A DNA stretch of 64,000 bases from Culex pipiens pallens (lineage: Eukaryota > Arthropoda > Insecta > Diptera > Culicidae). Made by a program: the position numbers and the translations under genes. The notes beneath the pieces are model-generated. The model was not told the origin of the DNA. It did no database searches and saw only the letters and a list, made by a program, of their open reading frames with translations. Position 1 is the stretch's first letter. Every line of letters begins with the position of its first letter. Where the stretch lies: NCBI RefSeq assembly GCF_016801865.2, contig NC_068938.1, positions 195,766,429 through 195,830,428 of the forward strand, written 5' to 3'. Below are positions 52,742-64,000 of this stretch, in pieces.

Positions 52742-54687
52742 TCAAAATTTATTTCTTAAAACAAAGGTTGATTTTATAGAGAAAATGTTTGTTCATTTCT
52801 TTATGTTCATTTAATTTAAAATAATTCAATTTTTCCTTTTAATACATTTGAGTTTAAACAGTTTACCATTATTTCCCAGAGTAATCACAGTGCATGGTTA
52901 TTTTTAGTAACACAGGATTTAATATCAATTGCAATGAAATTCTTCAACTTCCAGGGACAGTTAAAAAAAATATATCGTCATCAGAGATGACATTGGATCT
53001 GGGGGTGAGATTGGGTCATACAAAAATGTAGAAATTTGTATGACCCAATTTCAGCACTGATGACGGTACACAAGATTCCACTTACGATATTCTGTTGACT
53101 TTTTGCATTTTTAATTTGGGTTTTCAACGCAGAAATCTTTGAACTATACCAAACCGTTTCAATTTGGCAAAACTAAACTCCGACCATATTCTGGCGCTTC
53201 ACGAAAAATTGTCCACTTTTTCCAAACAACTTATTTTTAGACCAACTTCGCACAGCTTATCAAAATAGCTATCACCATCCGACTGCACACTATAAATCTG
53301 TGTATTTCCAACTATAACATGACAAATTGCTTTTCACTCGCCGATTGCTGCTCCAGTACTGAGATGAGTGCCGTGATTTCTCGCAAAACTTGTGGTGTAT
53401 GTGTTTGTTCTTCGCAAAGTTTACATCTCCCGAGTGAGCAATCACCCTAGCAGGCTTCAGTAGTTTCTTGGCGTGTGTTTTCTTTTTCCAATTGTCGATT
53501 CATAGGCACTTCAATAAAAATTGAATGCCATTTGATCGCAAATCAGTCCGAAGTGATCTTTAGAATATTGTTTAAAGATTTATTCTATTTGTTGATCTTC
53601 AATTTAAGAAATCAATGTATTAAATACCAAAAAATTAAAAAAAAAACGCGTTAAAAGAGAGGTTAAATTTGTTGAAGAGCCAAAACTACCAAACAATACA
53701 TGTGCAATTATCAAAACTAAATCAAATATAGAAGTCTTTTGAAGCGTTTTCAACTCATAAGACATTTTTGCAACCAAATTCGAGTGCGTCAACAACAAAT
53801 TGAGCCCTGGCGTGAGCACTGATAAACAAAGTCCGTTTGTCGAAGTCGTCGAGCCGTCGCGAAGAAGAAGAGAACCCGTCACATTATTTGCTCTTCCAAA
53901 GAATTGTGTTGATAGAGTCACACTTGAGTGTGATAAAAAGATCTTCACTGTGCAGTATATAAATTGATTGTATTGGCATTTAAATATCGCCGTCTTGCTA
54001 TATATTTCAGTATAGTTTCCGCTCCACGAAGCTCTCGATGGATGGAGGTCTAATTAGTGTAACGCTTCTAATGTTTGATTTCGTGATAATGACCTATTGT
54101 CGATCGATTGCCATCGCCATCGTGGTCGTCGGTATGGGCAAACAAAATGGTTTCTTCTCCAGATAAGACATTTCGGACCGACAGTTTTTATTTCTTTATT
54201 GTTTTTCGATGGCCAAAGTGGCGATGATATTTCCTCCATCCTAGCTGGGTTGGGACCGCTGATGGAAGGTAGACAGAGCCAGGCAAAGTGCAAACAAACC
54301 ACCACCACCTCTCTATCTCTATCACTTAATCTCTACTGTCAATATCAATGCGTTCGCTGGTTGGTTTCGAGTGGTGAGCGGAGCGAAATTGGAGCGTGAC
54401 TCGGGTGTCACGTTGTGAGGTGATTTTTTTTGTGACGGATTTTTCGTTAATGAAAGTGGACATTTCGGGACAATTAAAAGGTTAAAGTGGTCATATCGTT
54501 GCGATTACCGATGACATTTTTGATAATCACTTATCATAATCGATAGTCGTTAAATAGATTGCCAGTATCGCATACTTGAGCGATGTTTAGCTTTGGACTC
54601 GACAAAAACGGTTTTATGTAATCATCGATTGTACAATTCGTTTTGATTTATTTTTTTCGTATTTGAGCTGTAATTTTTGAAACATAA
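52742..54687. other. Non-coding, includes a 96-bp foldback MITE
   Basis: The foldback at 52973-53068 has ends 'tatcgtcatcag' and 'ctgatgacggta' and an internal hairpin 'gtcatacaaa'/'tttgtatgac'; a relative lies near 58290-58350. 53810-53950 and 54060-54400 are less AT-rich. A TATA-like 'tatataaattg' is at 53957-53967. The open frame at 53604-53948 (minus) has no domain and is not called. Confidence 0.4.
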
Positions 54688-54906
54688 CTAGGGGAACAGC
54701 ATCTAATTCCAGCGTGCCTCTAATGTTGGCAGGTTAGAACTTTGACATACAATTAAAGCTAATTAAAAGCGTTTTCAACTGAAATCGAGTGATAAATAGC
54801 TCGATAAGAAGTGAGCAAGCAAGTTTCGATCAAAAGTTTTGCAAAATAGTCGTTTAAATAGTGAAAATCAGCAAATTGGATGGAGTTAGGAGTGAGTGCT
54901 TAACCT
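54688..54906 (-). mobile_element. Small MITE with 'ctaggggaa' end (copy 2, truncated)
   Basis: In inverse orientation it matches the element at 24634-24879 over about 215 bp ('ctaggggaacagcatctaat', 'gcgtgcctctaatgttggca', 'gaaatcgagtgataaatagc'). The last about 30 bp with the opposite terminus are missing. Confidence 0.75.
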
Positions 54907-55893
54907 TGCCCAACCCAATTCCGCATCTAGACGGGCTTCGATCTAAACATTCGTAAAAAACATTTTTTCACCTCTTTCAAAACTTTAAAAATCGATGCAA
55001 AGTATATAAAGCTCTTATTTTCATGTTTTAGAAAGTCATGGGTTTAATAATTTTACTTGTTTCATATGAATTTTCCAATGTTTTGAAATAAAATATTTTG
55101 TTCCTACTTTAAACTCCAGAGCACCGAAAATTTGAACTCAAATATCTCGGAACTGACAAAACTTTTCGTGGAGCTTTAAGTTGCAGGTGTTCATGTAGAT
55201 TGTATACTAACATCTCCCCAAATTTGGCTAATCACAAGCAAAGTTACAGTACGAAATGTAAACAAAAATGGGCCAATTTTAGGGAAATAAATAAGATCTG
55301 TTTTCGAAAGCCCGTAAAAATTACCAAACACAAAATTATTTTGCGAAATATAAAATGTTTTGCTATCATTTGAACCTTGGACAAAAACTCCTGTGAATAG
55401 CATTGTGAGTTTGTACTGATTTTGAGTGTTTTCAACCTTTTTCATTTGGTGCTCCTGATTAAACCATCGGTCTAATAACATTGTTATTAGACCAATGGTT
55501 TTATTATTTTCCTCATTTTTCATGTAAATGGGCATTTGTGAGTTTTGAATGAGCCAATCAAAGAAATCTAAAAATGCAGAGATTTTAGAATTTGTAATTC
55601 ATACTTCAGAAATATGCTCTTGCAGCAAAGAATAAGTAGTTTTAAACACATACTACTGAACCAATAGATTTGAAGAAAACAAGTTTTTGTGATTTAAAAA
55701 AAAAAGTTGCTCATCTTCTTGATGGTGCTCTGGTGCACCCTTTCAAATTTGACTTTTTTGTACCAATTCGATGTTTGTGGGTCAAAGTAAAGTATTTCCT
55801 GCATTATTGTACCCAAAATTTAGCTATTTACTATTTTTACGGTAAGCAAACAGCTCTGGGCGTTAGAGGGTTAAGTATGCAGTATTTTTCATT
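54907..55893. other. Non-coding, repeat-like, no gene supported
   Basis: 'gcccaacccaattccgcatc' near 54907 resembles 'caacccaaccccgcttctag' near 13236, so this is a dispersed repeat. An inverted pair 'accatcggtctaataacatt'/'gttattagaccaatggt' lies near 55462-55500. The open frame at 55191-55535 (minus) lacks a recognised domain. Confidence 0.4.
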
Positions 55894-57533
55894 ATGGAGC
55901 AATTCCATGCCAAATAGGGAATCGGTTGTACCCGACCCTCTCCGATTTCAATGAAACTTTGTAGACATGTTATCCTTCGCTTATATAAGCCATTTTTGTG
56001 TATATGGAGCCAGTTCCACTCGATAATGACATTTGAGAAGGGCGTAAGTGTTTTAAATATTTTTGTAATTCGGAATTTAAATATTTCTGTATTTCGAAGC
56101 CGTTGCATCGTATTAAAAAGTGGTCAAAGACAAACTTGTAGGAAATTTTACGGGCTTTTCGATAAAAATACACTGAAAGAAAAAAACACCCAACTTTTAT
56201 GAGATTTTTTTATTTTTAAGTTTAAAAGTCAAATTTGAGGGGGAGCCCACGATTTTTTTTCGTTCAAAATTTTTGTGAAGATAGCCTAAGATGTTACAAA
56301 AAGACTCACGAAAAATGCAGGATGGAGCAACTCATCTAAAAAAATACAAAAATCATTTACTGAAACTGTTTTTTTGAAAAGTGCTCTAAACGTCAAAATT
56401 TTCAAAAACCGAATACGGGAATCGATTCTCCAGACAATTTTACATAAAAGTCTCCATATTGACCATTGTCCTAAGTCCAATCCTTGTGAAGTTACAGCGG
56501 TTTTAAAAATAAAAATGTTGAAAAAATAGGTTTTTTGATGGTTTTTGGCAATTTCTATATGACAGACTTGATTTTTCAGTCTCGTAAATATTTTTACCGG
56601 AAAGCTCGTCCAATTTCCCATAAGTTTGTCTTTGACCACATTTCAATTGGATGTATAGGCTTACAGATATAAGCTAATTTACTATCCAGGTTACTATACT
56701 ACACTGAAAAAATATGATGTTTTCAATTATGAGCAATGTAATAAGCTTATATCTGCAAGCTCATACATCCAATTTAAATGTTGTCAAAGACAAACTTATG
56801 GGAAATTTGACGAGCTTTCCGGTAAAAATATTTACGAGACTGAAAAATTAAATCTGTCATATAGAAATTGCCAAAAACCATCAAAAAACCTATTTTTTCA
56901 ACATTTTTATTTTTAAAACTGCTGTAACTTTACAAGGATTGGACTTAGGACAATGGTCAATATGGAGACTTTTATGTAAAATTGTCTGGAGAATCGATTC
57001 CCGTATTCGGTTTTTGAAAATTTTGACGTTTAGAGCACTTTTCAAAAAAACAGTTTCAGTAAATAATTTTTGTATTTTTTTAGGTGAGTTGCTCCATCCT
57101 GCATTTTTCGTGAGTCTTTTTGTAACATCTTAGGCTATCTTCACAAAAATTTTGAACGAAAAAAAATCGTGGGCTCCCCCTCAAATTTGACTTTTAAACT
57201 TAAAAATAAAAAAATCTCATAAAAGTTGGGTGTTTTTTTCTTTCAGTGTATTTTTATCGAAAAACCCGTCAAATTTCCTACAAGTTTGTCTTTGACCACT
57301 TTTTGATACGATGCAACGGCTTCGAGATACAGAAATATTTAAATTCCGAATTACAAAAATATGTAAAACACTTACGCCCTTCTCAAATGTCATTATCGTG
57401 TGGAACTGGCTCCATATACACAAAAATGGCTTATATAAGCGTAGGATAACATGTCTACAAAGTTTCATTGAAATCGGAGAGGGTCGAGAAAAAAGTACCT
57501 GAAAAATTCCTGTTTTGGGCTGGAATTGCTCTA
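55894..57533. mobile_element. Long palindromic (foldback-like) element, family 1
   Basis: Two arms of about 750-800 bp meet near 56690-56740. Paired landmarks: 'tttcaatgaaactttgtaga' (55948) with its inverse (57453); 'gaagggcgtaagtgtttt' with 'aaaacacttacgcccttc'; 'cccacgattttttttcgttc' with its inverse near 57155; 'tccatattgaccattgtcct' with 'ggacaatggtcaatatgga'. The ends are 'ggagcaattcca' and 'tggaattgctct', with TA beside both (TSD-like). Mirror-image ORFs on the arms are by-products. A single-arm relative lies at 2725-3378. Confidence 0.92.
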
Positions 57534-59280
57534 TGTCCAAAATTATGTTACAACCCTTTTTGCGACTATTAGCTTTTAGGTTAAACCTCTACTGCCCAAT
57601 GTTTTATTTTTATATTCGGTAAAAAGAATCTAAAAAATCATCATCTTGATTATTCGGTGGAATATCCTTTTCACTATTACAATTGCAAGTGTAACGTCAC
57701 ACGTCAAGAAATGACCTGTCACATTTTGTAGATGGGCAATGTGTGTAAACAAAGTGAAATAAATATTATTAAGTGGTGCTGACAAGGAAATTTACAAAAA
57801 ATCATCAGCAGATCGATTTTCTTCGAGAATTTCGGGAGCGATTTTCTTTTGCGTGATGTGTCTCCTATCTTTTTCGCGGGTGAAGAAAGTTCCCAAGCGA
57901 AATTGATTTTTTTGCGATTATTCCATTCCTGAAGATAAGTAAAGTTTTTCGAAGACCTGCAGTTGCACACAGGAAAAATGAAAACAATATTGAAATAATG
58001 GACAGAAGAGGATTTCCATTAGCTTTGAATTTGTAATGAATCGACAGAATGCAAAGTTATTTCATTCGACTAGGAATGAAAATTTCGTGAAAAAATAAAA
58101 TATTTCTTTTGGTTTCATTTGAGAGCAAGACCTAAATTTCGACTTTGATAAACTTTGAAGAAAAAAACAAGATAAGTTTTTCTCTTGTTTAAAGATAATC
58201 AAAATATTTGAAAATTTAGCAAAACAGTTTATTAACTTTCCAAAGTAAATAAAGAAGTAAAAGAATACAGTCATCAGGGCTAGGCTAGGGGTAACATGGG
58301 GTCTGGAGGGTTAAATTGAGTCATACAAATTTTTGATGACGGTATCTAAAGTTTGGTTTATGCATCGGAAAAAATAAAAAAAAGGCTAACCTTGATTTTT
58401 GAACCTTAAAATCTTGTTTAAAATGTTGTTATTTTTACTTATTATAAATATTTTATTTTTTTAAGCAAATTCGTGAAAATTCAATAATTCTAGTTATCGT
58501 TTGTTTTAATGGCTCGATTGGGATAGAGGGCTACGGCCGAAATGTTTATTATCGCATCATGATTGATTCTCAGTGAGACCACTTGAGTTGAATAATTGGG
58601 AAAGTGGCAGTGAAAAGTGAAAACATATTCACATTTTTTATGTATTTTAAAGGATTTGGCTCTTTTATTTTAAATAAACAATGATATTCATTTTTATAAC
58701 TTTGCTAAAAAAAATGCCATAGAAAATATTTCAAATAGCTCAATTTTATAAAGCAAAAATTCCAACCTTTTTTCTGTGATAACAAATTTACACTTAATTT
58801 GAGCAAGATGTTGGTAGATGAACCTGATTATTTATTTACCGAGTTAATTAACCAATTAAAATCTTGTTTTATTTTTTTTCCTCCTCCCTTCAAAATATTT
58901 GAAACAAGCAGGCAAAACAAATTATTACAAAAAAAAAAACTATATTTGATAAAATGTTGACAATCAGTTTTACACTATTTGAACACAAAATGAAATACTG
59001 AAGATTTTGTACATTTTTTATTTGCAAATTTTTGATAGTTATTCCATAAGCATTTTGTGATACGCTTAGTATAATGATTTTGAATTGAATTTCCAATTAT
59101 TATTTTCAATACAAAACACAGGAATAAAATTTTGAAAATTTAATGTTCACTGTTTCAGCGAAATTGAGTCTCAGAAAAAAATGTGTTTTAATAATTTTTA
59201 AAACAACTTATCATTTAAATGCAAAAAGTAAATCTGAACAATTCTGTGCAAATTTTAGAAAAAAAAGCAAGTTCATTCTC
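57534..59280. other. AT-rich non-coding DNA
   Basis: A foldback-like fragment ('gggttaaattgagtcataca'...'gatgacggta') lies near 58305-58345. Otherwise the DNA is AT-rich with no gene recognised; open frames such as 58062-58274 (minus) are Phe/Lys/Ser-rich without domains. Confidence 0.4.
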
Positions 59281-59301
59281 TTTATCTGTTGCACTGACAT
59301 T

Positions 59302-59376
59302 ATGGCGGCCGTGGCTGACTGGTTACGGTGTTCGCTTTGTAAGCGAATGGTTCTGGGTTCGATGCCCATCTACTCC
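59302..59376 (+). repeat. tRNA-Thr(TGT)-like unit of SINE B
   Basis: It has the A-box 'tggctgactggttacgg', anticodon stem-loop 'ttcgctttgtaagcgaa' (anticodon TGT) and B-box 'ggttcgatgcc'. The acceptor stem is decayed at its outer pairs compared with the copy at 52642-52716. Confidence 0.82.
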
Positions 59377-59423
59377 CAACGAACACATAAATTTGAAATG
59401 ATGAATATGAACGAAAAATCAAA

Positions 59424-59498
59424 GTCGCTCGAGGCGGGGCTCGATCCCCCGTCCTTTGGATTGGTAAGAAAAAATGCTAACCACTAGGCCATGACGGC
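59424..59498 (-). repeat. Second tRNA-like unit of SINE B, facing the first
   Basis: Read on the minus strand it has the A-box 'tggcctagtggttagca' and B-box-like 'ggatcgagccc', matching the unit at 52508-52582 with several changes. The two units of this element are separated by about 47 bp. Confidence 0.75.
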
Positions 59499-59991
59499 TT
59501 GGTGAGCGTGGACTGGAATTAGGAATACTCTTACAGAGAGCGAGTTGTGGCGCTATAACCACGGCAAATAGTGTCCAGGGCATTCGTTTAAATACAATGT
59601 CCCATCCCAGAGGATCCCGGAGTACCAAACCTTCTTAGCATGGTGCTCCCAACGAATACAACCAAAATCTCGGAGCGTATGGTGGTGTGTCCCCACGCTT
59701 CTTCCTCCCCTGTCGATTCAGAATTGTGTTGTTGTTCGAACACTCAGTGCTCAAACTCAACCCAATTACGAGTCATCTCTGCGATACGGCTTTACGCAGT
59801 AGGCCTGGCTACTTTAACGCTTGTTATGTTTCAATGCATTTCAATGCAATGGCGCACTACAAATGTTAATAAATGACAAGAAGAGTGCTAGGCGTCATCT
59901 AACCTAAGGCACTCTCCAGGATCCCTTCGAAAGATTGGCTGCGCTAGGGTCTGATTAGATTAGATTAGATTTTATCTGTTGCACTGATATT

Positions 59992-62820
59992 GGCTTTTAA
60001 AATTCTAATTCGTTTTGAGAACTTTAAGAAATTCTGAATTAAATTGAATTGTATAAATAATCTGTTATCACTTTAAATTGTTTTTTTTTTTTTCAAAACA
60101 GTGTGCGCCAAGTGCATCTTCCGAAGCATGTAGGCATGTTTTCAGCTGATTTAACATCGGAACAAGTTTTTTTTGCGCTCCTTCCTCGTAGCAAAAATGC
60201 ACAACTCCGAAACGTGGTGTTTAACGACTCGATAAGGTGTTAAATGGTTTCTTCGGTTCAGTGATCCTCTTTAGTCTCCCAGGCAATATGAAGCATGCAA
60301 ACAAGCCACTTCACACGGAACGAAAGCCACCAGCCATCAAAAAATTTTTGAAACGTGATTTATGCCGTAAATATTTCAAAGAAAAAATCGTCCAATATTG
60401 AGCCAGATATTGAGCGCCGGTATTTTGCCCCCTTATATAATGGAGGCAACGACGATTGTGTGACCAATTGATTAATTATATCAGCCTGGAGCCACTTGAA
60501 CGCGCTAATCTGTCCTCGTTGAGCAGATATTGGGCTCCAATTAGCCTGGCGGGTGCTGCTATCACCTGAGTAGCGTACGTGGACGATTCAACAGCACTTG
60601 TTCGCACTCGAGTACATCCGTTTAAAATTGTGCAACGAAAGTTCTGGATGAATCACCTTTTGCTGGATTAAATGCAAATATCTTAAGATGACGAGATTTT
60701 GTCCTGGGTCGGTGACACATCAACAATGGTTAAGGTCAGCCGTCCCAATCCTGACACGGAAAGACCTCTGGCTGACTCAGTGCTCTGGCATAGACAAATA
60801 GATAGGAAATTATTTTGATTTTTTCATCGTAAGGAATAACGGTCTTTTTATACTATAATTTAAGAAATTCATAATGATTCGATTCCAGCAATATTCTAAA
60901 ATAAATCATACTGAAAACATGATATCCCCAAAAAACATCATTTTGTCAGCTTCACGTCCGTTTGTCTGTGCTTCAAGCTCACTGAGTGCTCATTTGATGA
61001 TGTTGATGTGGTTTATGGCTACCTTTTTCCGATTTGTCAAGCAAGTCGTAAATTGATGATGACCATTTATCTCACAAAACGATCACATTGTGGAAGCTGA
61101 GGTGGACCACTCTGCAGAGCGGGTTGGTCGGATGATTCATCAACCACGAGCAAACCCCTTTTTTTCTGGAAGGGGAAAGATTCTGTTTTGCTGCGCGCCA
61201 TTATGGCACGGTTTGACATCACCAAGCAGGCGCTCATTATGGCAGAGAGGTGCGAGAAAATGAATAAAGAAATTTGCATAAATTGTATGCAGTTGAGTGC
61301 GGCTTGAAAACGGGGTAGTGGAGAAAAAGTGGCTATTTGCATTTGAATTCATTATTATTATATTGATACCTGTAATTGTGGGAACGGAGAGATGACTAAT
61401 TTTCTTATAAACGAAGGTAAACACCTTTTTTCACTTTTAATTTACGTTATTGAACGTGCCACATCATCATTGCCTGGTGTAACTCTTCCTCAATCCATCA
61501 CACCTCATTTGTAAAAAGGGAGGAAATTACTGTCAAAACACGCGTATTTTTTATCATCACTCACCTTGAACTATTTACCCAAAAGTGGTGGACGCCAACG
61601 GTTCACGATGCAAAACAAACACGATAAAAATCAATGGATCAAAGATAACAATCACAAAATCCAGATGGCGCGCGCGCGGTCGACTGTCTCGGTGTTGAAG
61701 GTTCAACCTGTCGCACCTGACTGTGGCCAGGGGGGTTTCGATGGTCGAGCCCGACTTGCCGATAATAAAAAATCGGTTTCACTATCATTGTGGTAGCTCG
61801 CCGTGTTATCAGCTGCTTCTTGTTGTGGAATTTTAGAGGTTAAGTTTGAACGTACTGGGTTCGATTCTTGGCGAGAACCTCAGTATGATGAAAATAGGAT
61901 TGGTTGTATCTATTTTGGGCCTAATCGCTAGTCATTGAATTTTCTCCAACTTGTGATGGCCAAGTTCAACCAAAATTTGACATGCCCCTAAACCACAATC
62001 AATTTGCAAGAAGACCACTGGTATTTCATCTTATCACTACACAGAAAAAAAAGTGTAAATTTACCGGTCACGTAAACCGTGTTTCGTACGTAAACATGCT
62101 CAATTTAAAATTGAAATCCAATGTAAATGGTTGAATGTCATGTAAAGAGCCATTACGTAACTTCAAATCCTACTTAATGTTCAATTCTCATGTAAAAGAA
62201 TGTTTGTTCACCAATTTTGGGGAAATTGAAAACCTGAAAAGCACGTAAACTATAAATCTAATGTAATTTTGTTTAACTGAAATTTAAAAATCCATGTTTT
62301 TTTTCAATTGTGAGATTAGAGCCGCGGATGACAGCTGAAAACAAAACAATTAAATTAGTTCGCTAGTGTTTGGTTGCTAGTCAAGCCAGAGTTTGACGCT
62401 CAATTTTGTTGTTTATGTTGAAAATATGAGTGCAAAAACATAAACAACAGGTATTTGTTATTATGAATAAGTGCCGTATTAGAACAGGTCAGTTTACAGC
62501 GGATGTAGTGATCTCGGAATAAGATTTCATTTGTTGGCCCTCTTCCAGCACTGTTGGTTCCAGAACCTGTTGTCATTGGAACTTCAAACATTCTACAGAA
62601 CTTCTTGAGTAAGTATGAAGATATAAAGCAAGATATTTGAAAGCTAATTATAGCAATTGCACAGTTGTTAGTTCACAATATTACAACTTGCGGGAGATTT
62701 TGTAGTCTAAGTTGGTTACACTAAATTATTTCAAGCAAAACAATGTACATGGGCCAATGAGAGTTTGTAACAAGACGTGGAAAACATGCACTGTTTGTTT
62801 CCAAATCCACATTGGACCAA
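59992..62820. other. Non-coding DNA, no gene supported
   Basis: 60100-60800 and 61060-61800 are less AT-rich, contain no recognisable domain-bearing frame and may include old retroelement remnants (for example 'gcagatattgggctccaatt' near 60524). A repeat of the 'cacagaaaaaaaagtgtaaa' type starts near 62041. A short minus-strand frame at 62480-62591 (MFEVPMTTGSGTNSAGRG) has gene-like composition and could belong to the frameshifted gene to the right, but no link was established. Confidence 0.35.
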
Positions 62821-63852
62821 TTATATTGTTTTGCTTAATTTGTTTAATATGCACAACAACATATTAATTTCAGCATCTTCCAGCTTAACATCCCAGTTGC
62901 CTGTACAAGATCGAGGCATCTTGCTCATCCCATTGGGTCTGATACAGGTAATTAGCTTACCCAGGTAGAACTTTTCAGCCAATTTGGCCATGGAGAATCC
63001 ACCCTGTCTTTGGCAACTGTGGCTTGACGAAGATCAGCTTATCAGCTTGCTTGTAGACCTTGCCGGTCACATCACGATTCCCTCCTGCGATGTACTCCGA
63101 ACGCGTTTTTTTTCCTTTGGCCGCCCCAAAATGGTTCCAAGAGTGAGAGGACTATCCACCGAGTTGAACCGCCCGCAACTGGGCGCGACCCCGAGCGACG
63201 AGTCGATCGTGAGCGACTTGCCGTTAAACATGTCAACACCTGGAAGAGATTCGAAATTTTAGTGACTTCGATTAACAAGCGACTTCTAAACTTACTTTTG
63301 GTCATCTTGTCCTGCTGCTGCAGCAGCCCGCTTGGGCTCTCCTTGATCTGCTGATCGTCCTCACCTCAGTGGACGCAGCGCGCCCGTTGGAAACGATCAC
63401 CACCTGAGGTAGTTCTTTGCTGATCGGCGTGGTCGCTTTGCTGTACTCCTTGATGTTCTGGTTGCTGTTGGAGGCGAGCGGTGGCCGCATGAAGATTGAC
63501 TTCCACGACGAGTGCGACTTTCGCTTATTCCAGCTTATGGGTCGTAGGGAGGGGTTCGAGGGTTAGAAAAGCCTTTCAACGATGGAATTCAAAACTTACC
63601 TTGGCACGAGATGCACGGTGTGGTACTTTTTCCGCTGGGCGCATAATAGTTGACGAAAGATTATCTTGCTGGAAGGGGACAATGTATATTTATAATTTAA
63701 TTTGAAGGTATTTTGCTAATTTTTCTTACCGTTATTTTAGCTCGAACTGCTTGAGTTGAAAAAGATGGCGGATTTGACGTTTTTCTTTTGACTGAAGAAT
63801 CAGATTCGACCCCTGAGACTGAAGATGCTGATTGAAGCCATGGCATTAGCAT
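62821..63852 (-). pseudogene. Unrecognised multi-exon gene with four apparent 1-nt frameshifts
   Basis: Five exon-like blocks with good GT..AG borders: 63852-63730 (start MLMPWLQSASSVSG; a second Met follows at 63846), 63668-63600, 63523-63296, 63239-62961 and 62938 to about 62821. Introns are 57-76 nt, or about 22 nt for the last pair, which is too short. Translations read like one protein: RPPLASNSNQNIKEYS, SNGRAAS, then KESPSGLLQQQDKMTK, FNGKSLTIDSSLGVAPS, VTGKVYKQADKLIFVKPQLP, FSMAKLAEKFYL and NGMSKMPRSCTGNW. To stay open it must change frame near 63360, in the A8 run near 63113, at 'ggg' near 63005 and at the exon 4/5 junction. I do not recognise the family. It is either a decaying gene copy or a real gene with indel errors; Ser-rich N-terminus, basic middle. 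Confidence 0.6.
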
Positions 63853-64000
63853 AGAACAGCGTAAAACCAAGATTACCCAAAATTAGGTATTCGCATGAAT
63901 GCTAAGCTTGGCTAAACTTCTGGTCCTCTTAGCTTTTTTACAGGTATGGCGCCATCCAGAAATGACGTTAAATTTTTAAATTTACTGTTTCACGTGGTTT

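Larger units (their letters stand above)
59302..59970 (+). mobile_element. SINE-type retroelement with two facing tRNA-like units and (GATTA)n tail (element B)
   Basis: It is flanked by a 21-bp target duplication ('tttatctgttgcactga' plus 'cat(t)' or 'tat(t)') at 59281-59301 and 59971-59991 with one mismatch. The + strand starts with a tRNA-Thr-like unit (59302-59376), then a minus-strand tRNA-like unit (59424-59498), then a body of about 460 bp containing 'aataaatgacaag' and ending in 'gattagattagattagat'. The last 70 bp recur alone at 38266-38337. The tail sharing suggests the 3' end was borrowed from, or is recognised by, a LINE with a GATTA tail. Confidence 0.9.

Noticed and set aside
55191..55535. 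114-codon minus-strand frame
   Set aside because: No domain, atypical composition, and it lies in repeat-like DNA next to a palindromic element.
1..64000. Endogenous viral element or LTR retrotransposon
   Set aside because: No viral polymerase, capsid or glycoprotein-like frame and no LTR pair with a gag-pol frame was seen; the only reverse transcriptase is the CR1 ORF2.

Overview
The window is nuclear DNA of a culicine mosquito, most probably Culex. The basis is an insect class I myosin gene split by both short (63-219 nt) and long (8.7 kb) introns, an AT-rich background packed with nested non-LTR retrotransposons, tRNA-derived SINEs and TA-flanked MITEs, and motifs such as 'cgattatccgaag' and 'gtgaggaaggc' that I associate with mosquito repeats. 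Species assignment is inference; no rRNA or mitochondrial marker is present.

Genes. One gene is certain: a minus-strand class I myosin (Drosophila Myo61F / vertebrate MYO1C type) from 48121 down to at least 35804. Six exons give 1020 residues with motor, IQ and TH1 tail; the last short coding exon and the upstream 5' UTR exon(s) are not resolved. A second, unrecognised minus-strand gene lies at about 62821-63852. It has clean exon/intron structure but needs four 1-nt corrections, so it is either a decaying gene or a stretch with indel errors. A possible small secreted or membrane-anchored ORF lies at 15073-15396 (weak).

Mobile DNA dominates. Intron 3 of the myosin gene holds, from left to right, a truncated retroelement tail, a 426-bp MITE, a TA-flanked MITE split by a near-complete CR1-clade retrotransposon (PHD-finger ORF1; endonuclease plus reverse transcriptase ORF2, both open), and a 1.6-kb palindromic element. 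Elsewhere there are two SINE-type elements with two tRNA-like units facing each other (51983-52717 and 59302-59970, each inside a 21-24 bp target-site duplication), a 1376-bp non-autonomous retroelement with tandem 5' units (31254-32629), two insertions consisting of little more than a retrotransposon tail repeat (7967-7993 and 24453-24483), several kilobase-scale palindromes (8757-10375, 25545-26998, 55894-57533, degenerate 12895-14660), and a transposon carrying an alternating 164/168-bp tandem array (1021-2539).

Layout: 1-10.4 kb repeats; 10.4-12.9 kb mixed low-copy DNA; 12.9-14.7 kb degenerate palindrome; 15-24 kb mostly non-coding DNA with two GC-richer islands (about 16.0-17.4 and 22.2-23.5 kb); 24.4-27 kb nested MITEs and a palindrome; 29.1-32.7 kb MITE fragment, A+T minisatellite and retroelement; 35.8-48.1 kb myosin; 48.2-62.8 kb non-coding DNA with SINEs and a palindrome; 62.8-63.9 kb the frameshifted gene. 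Nothing here forms an operon-like system; the biology is one housekeeping cytoskeletal gene in a dense layering of transposons.
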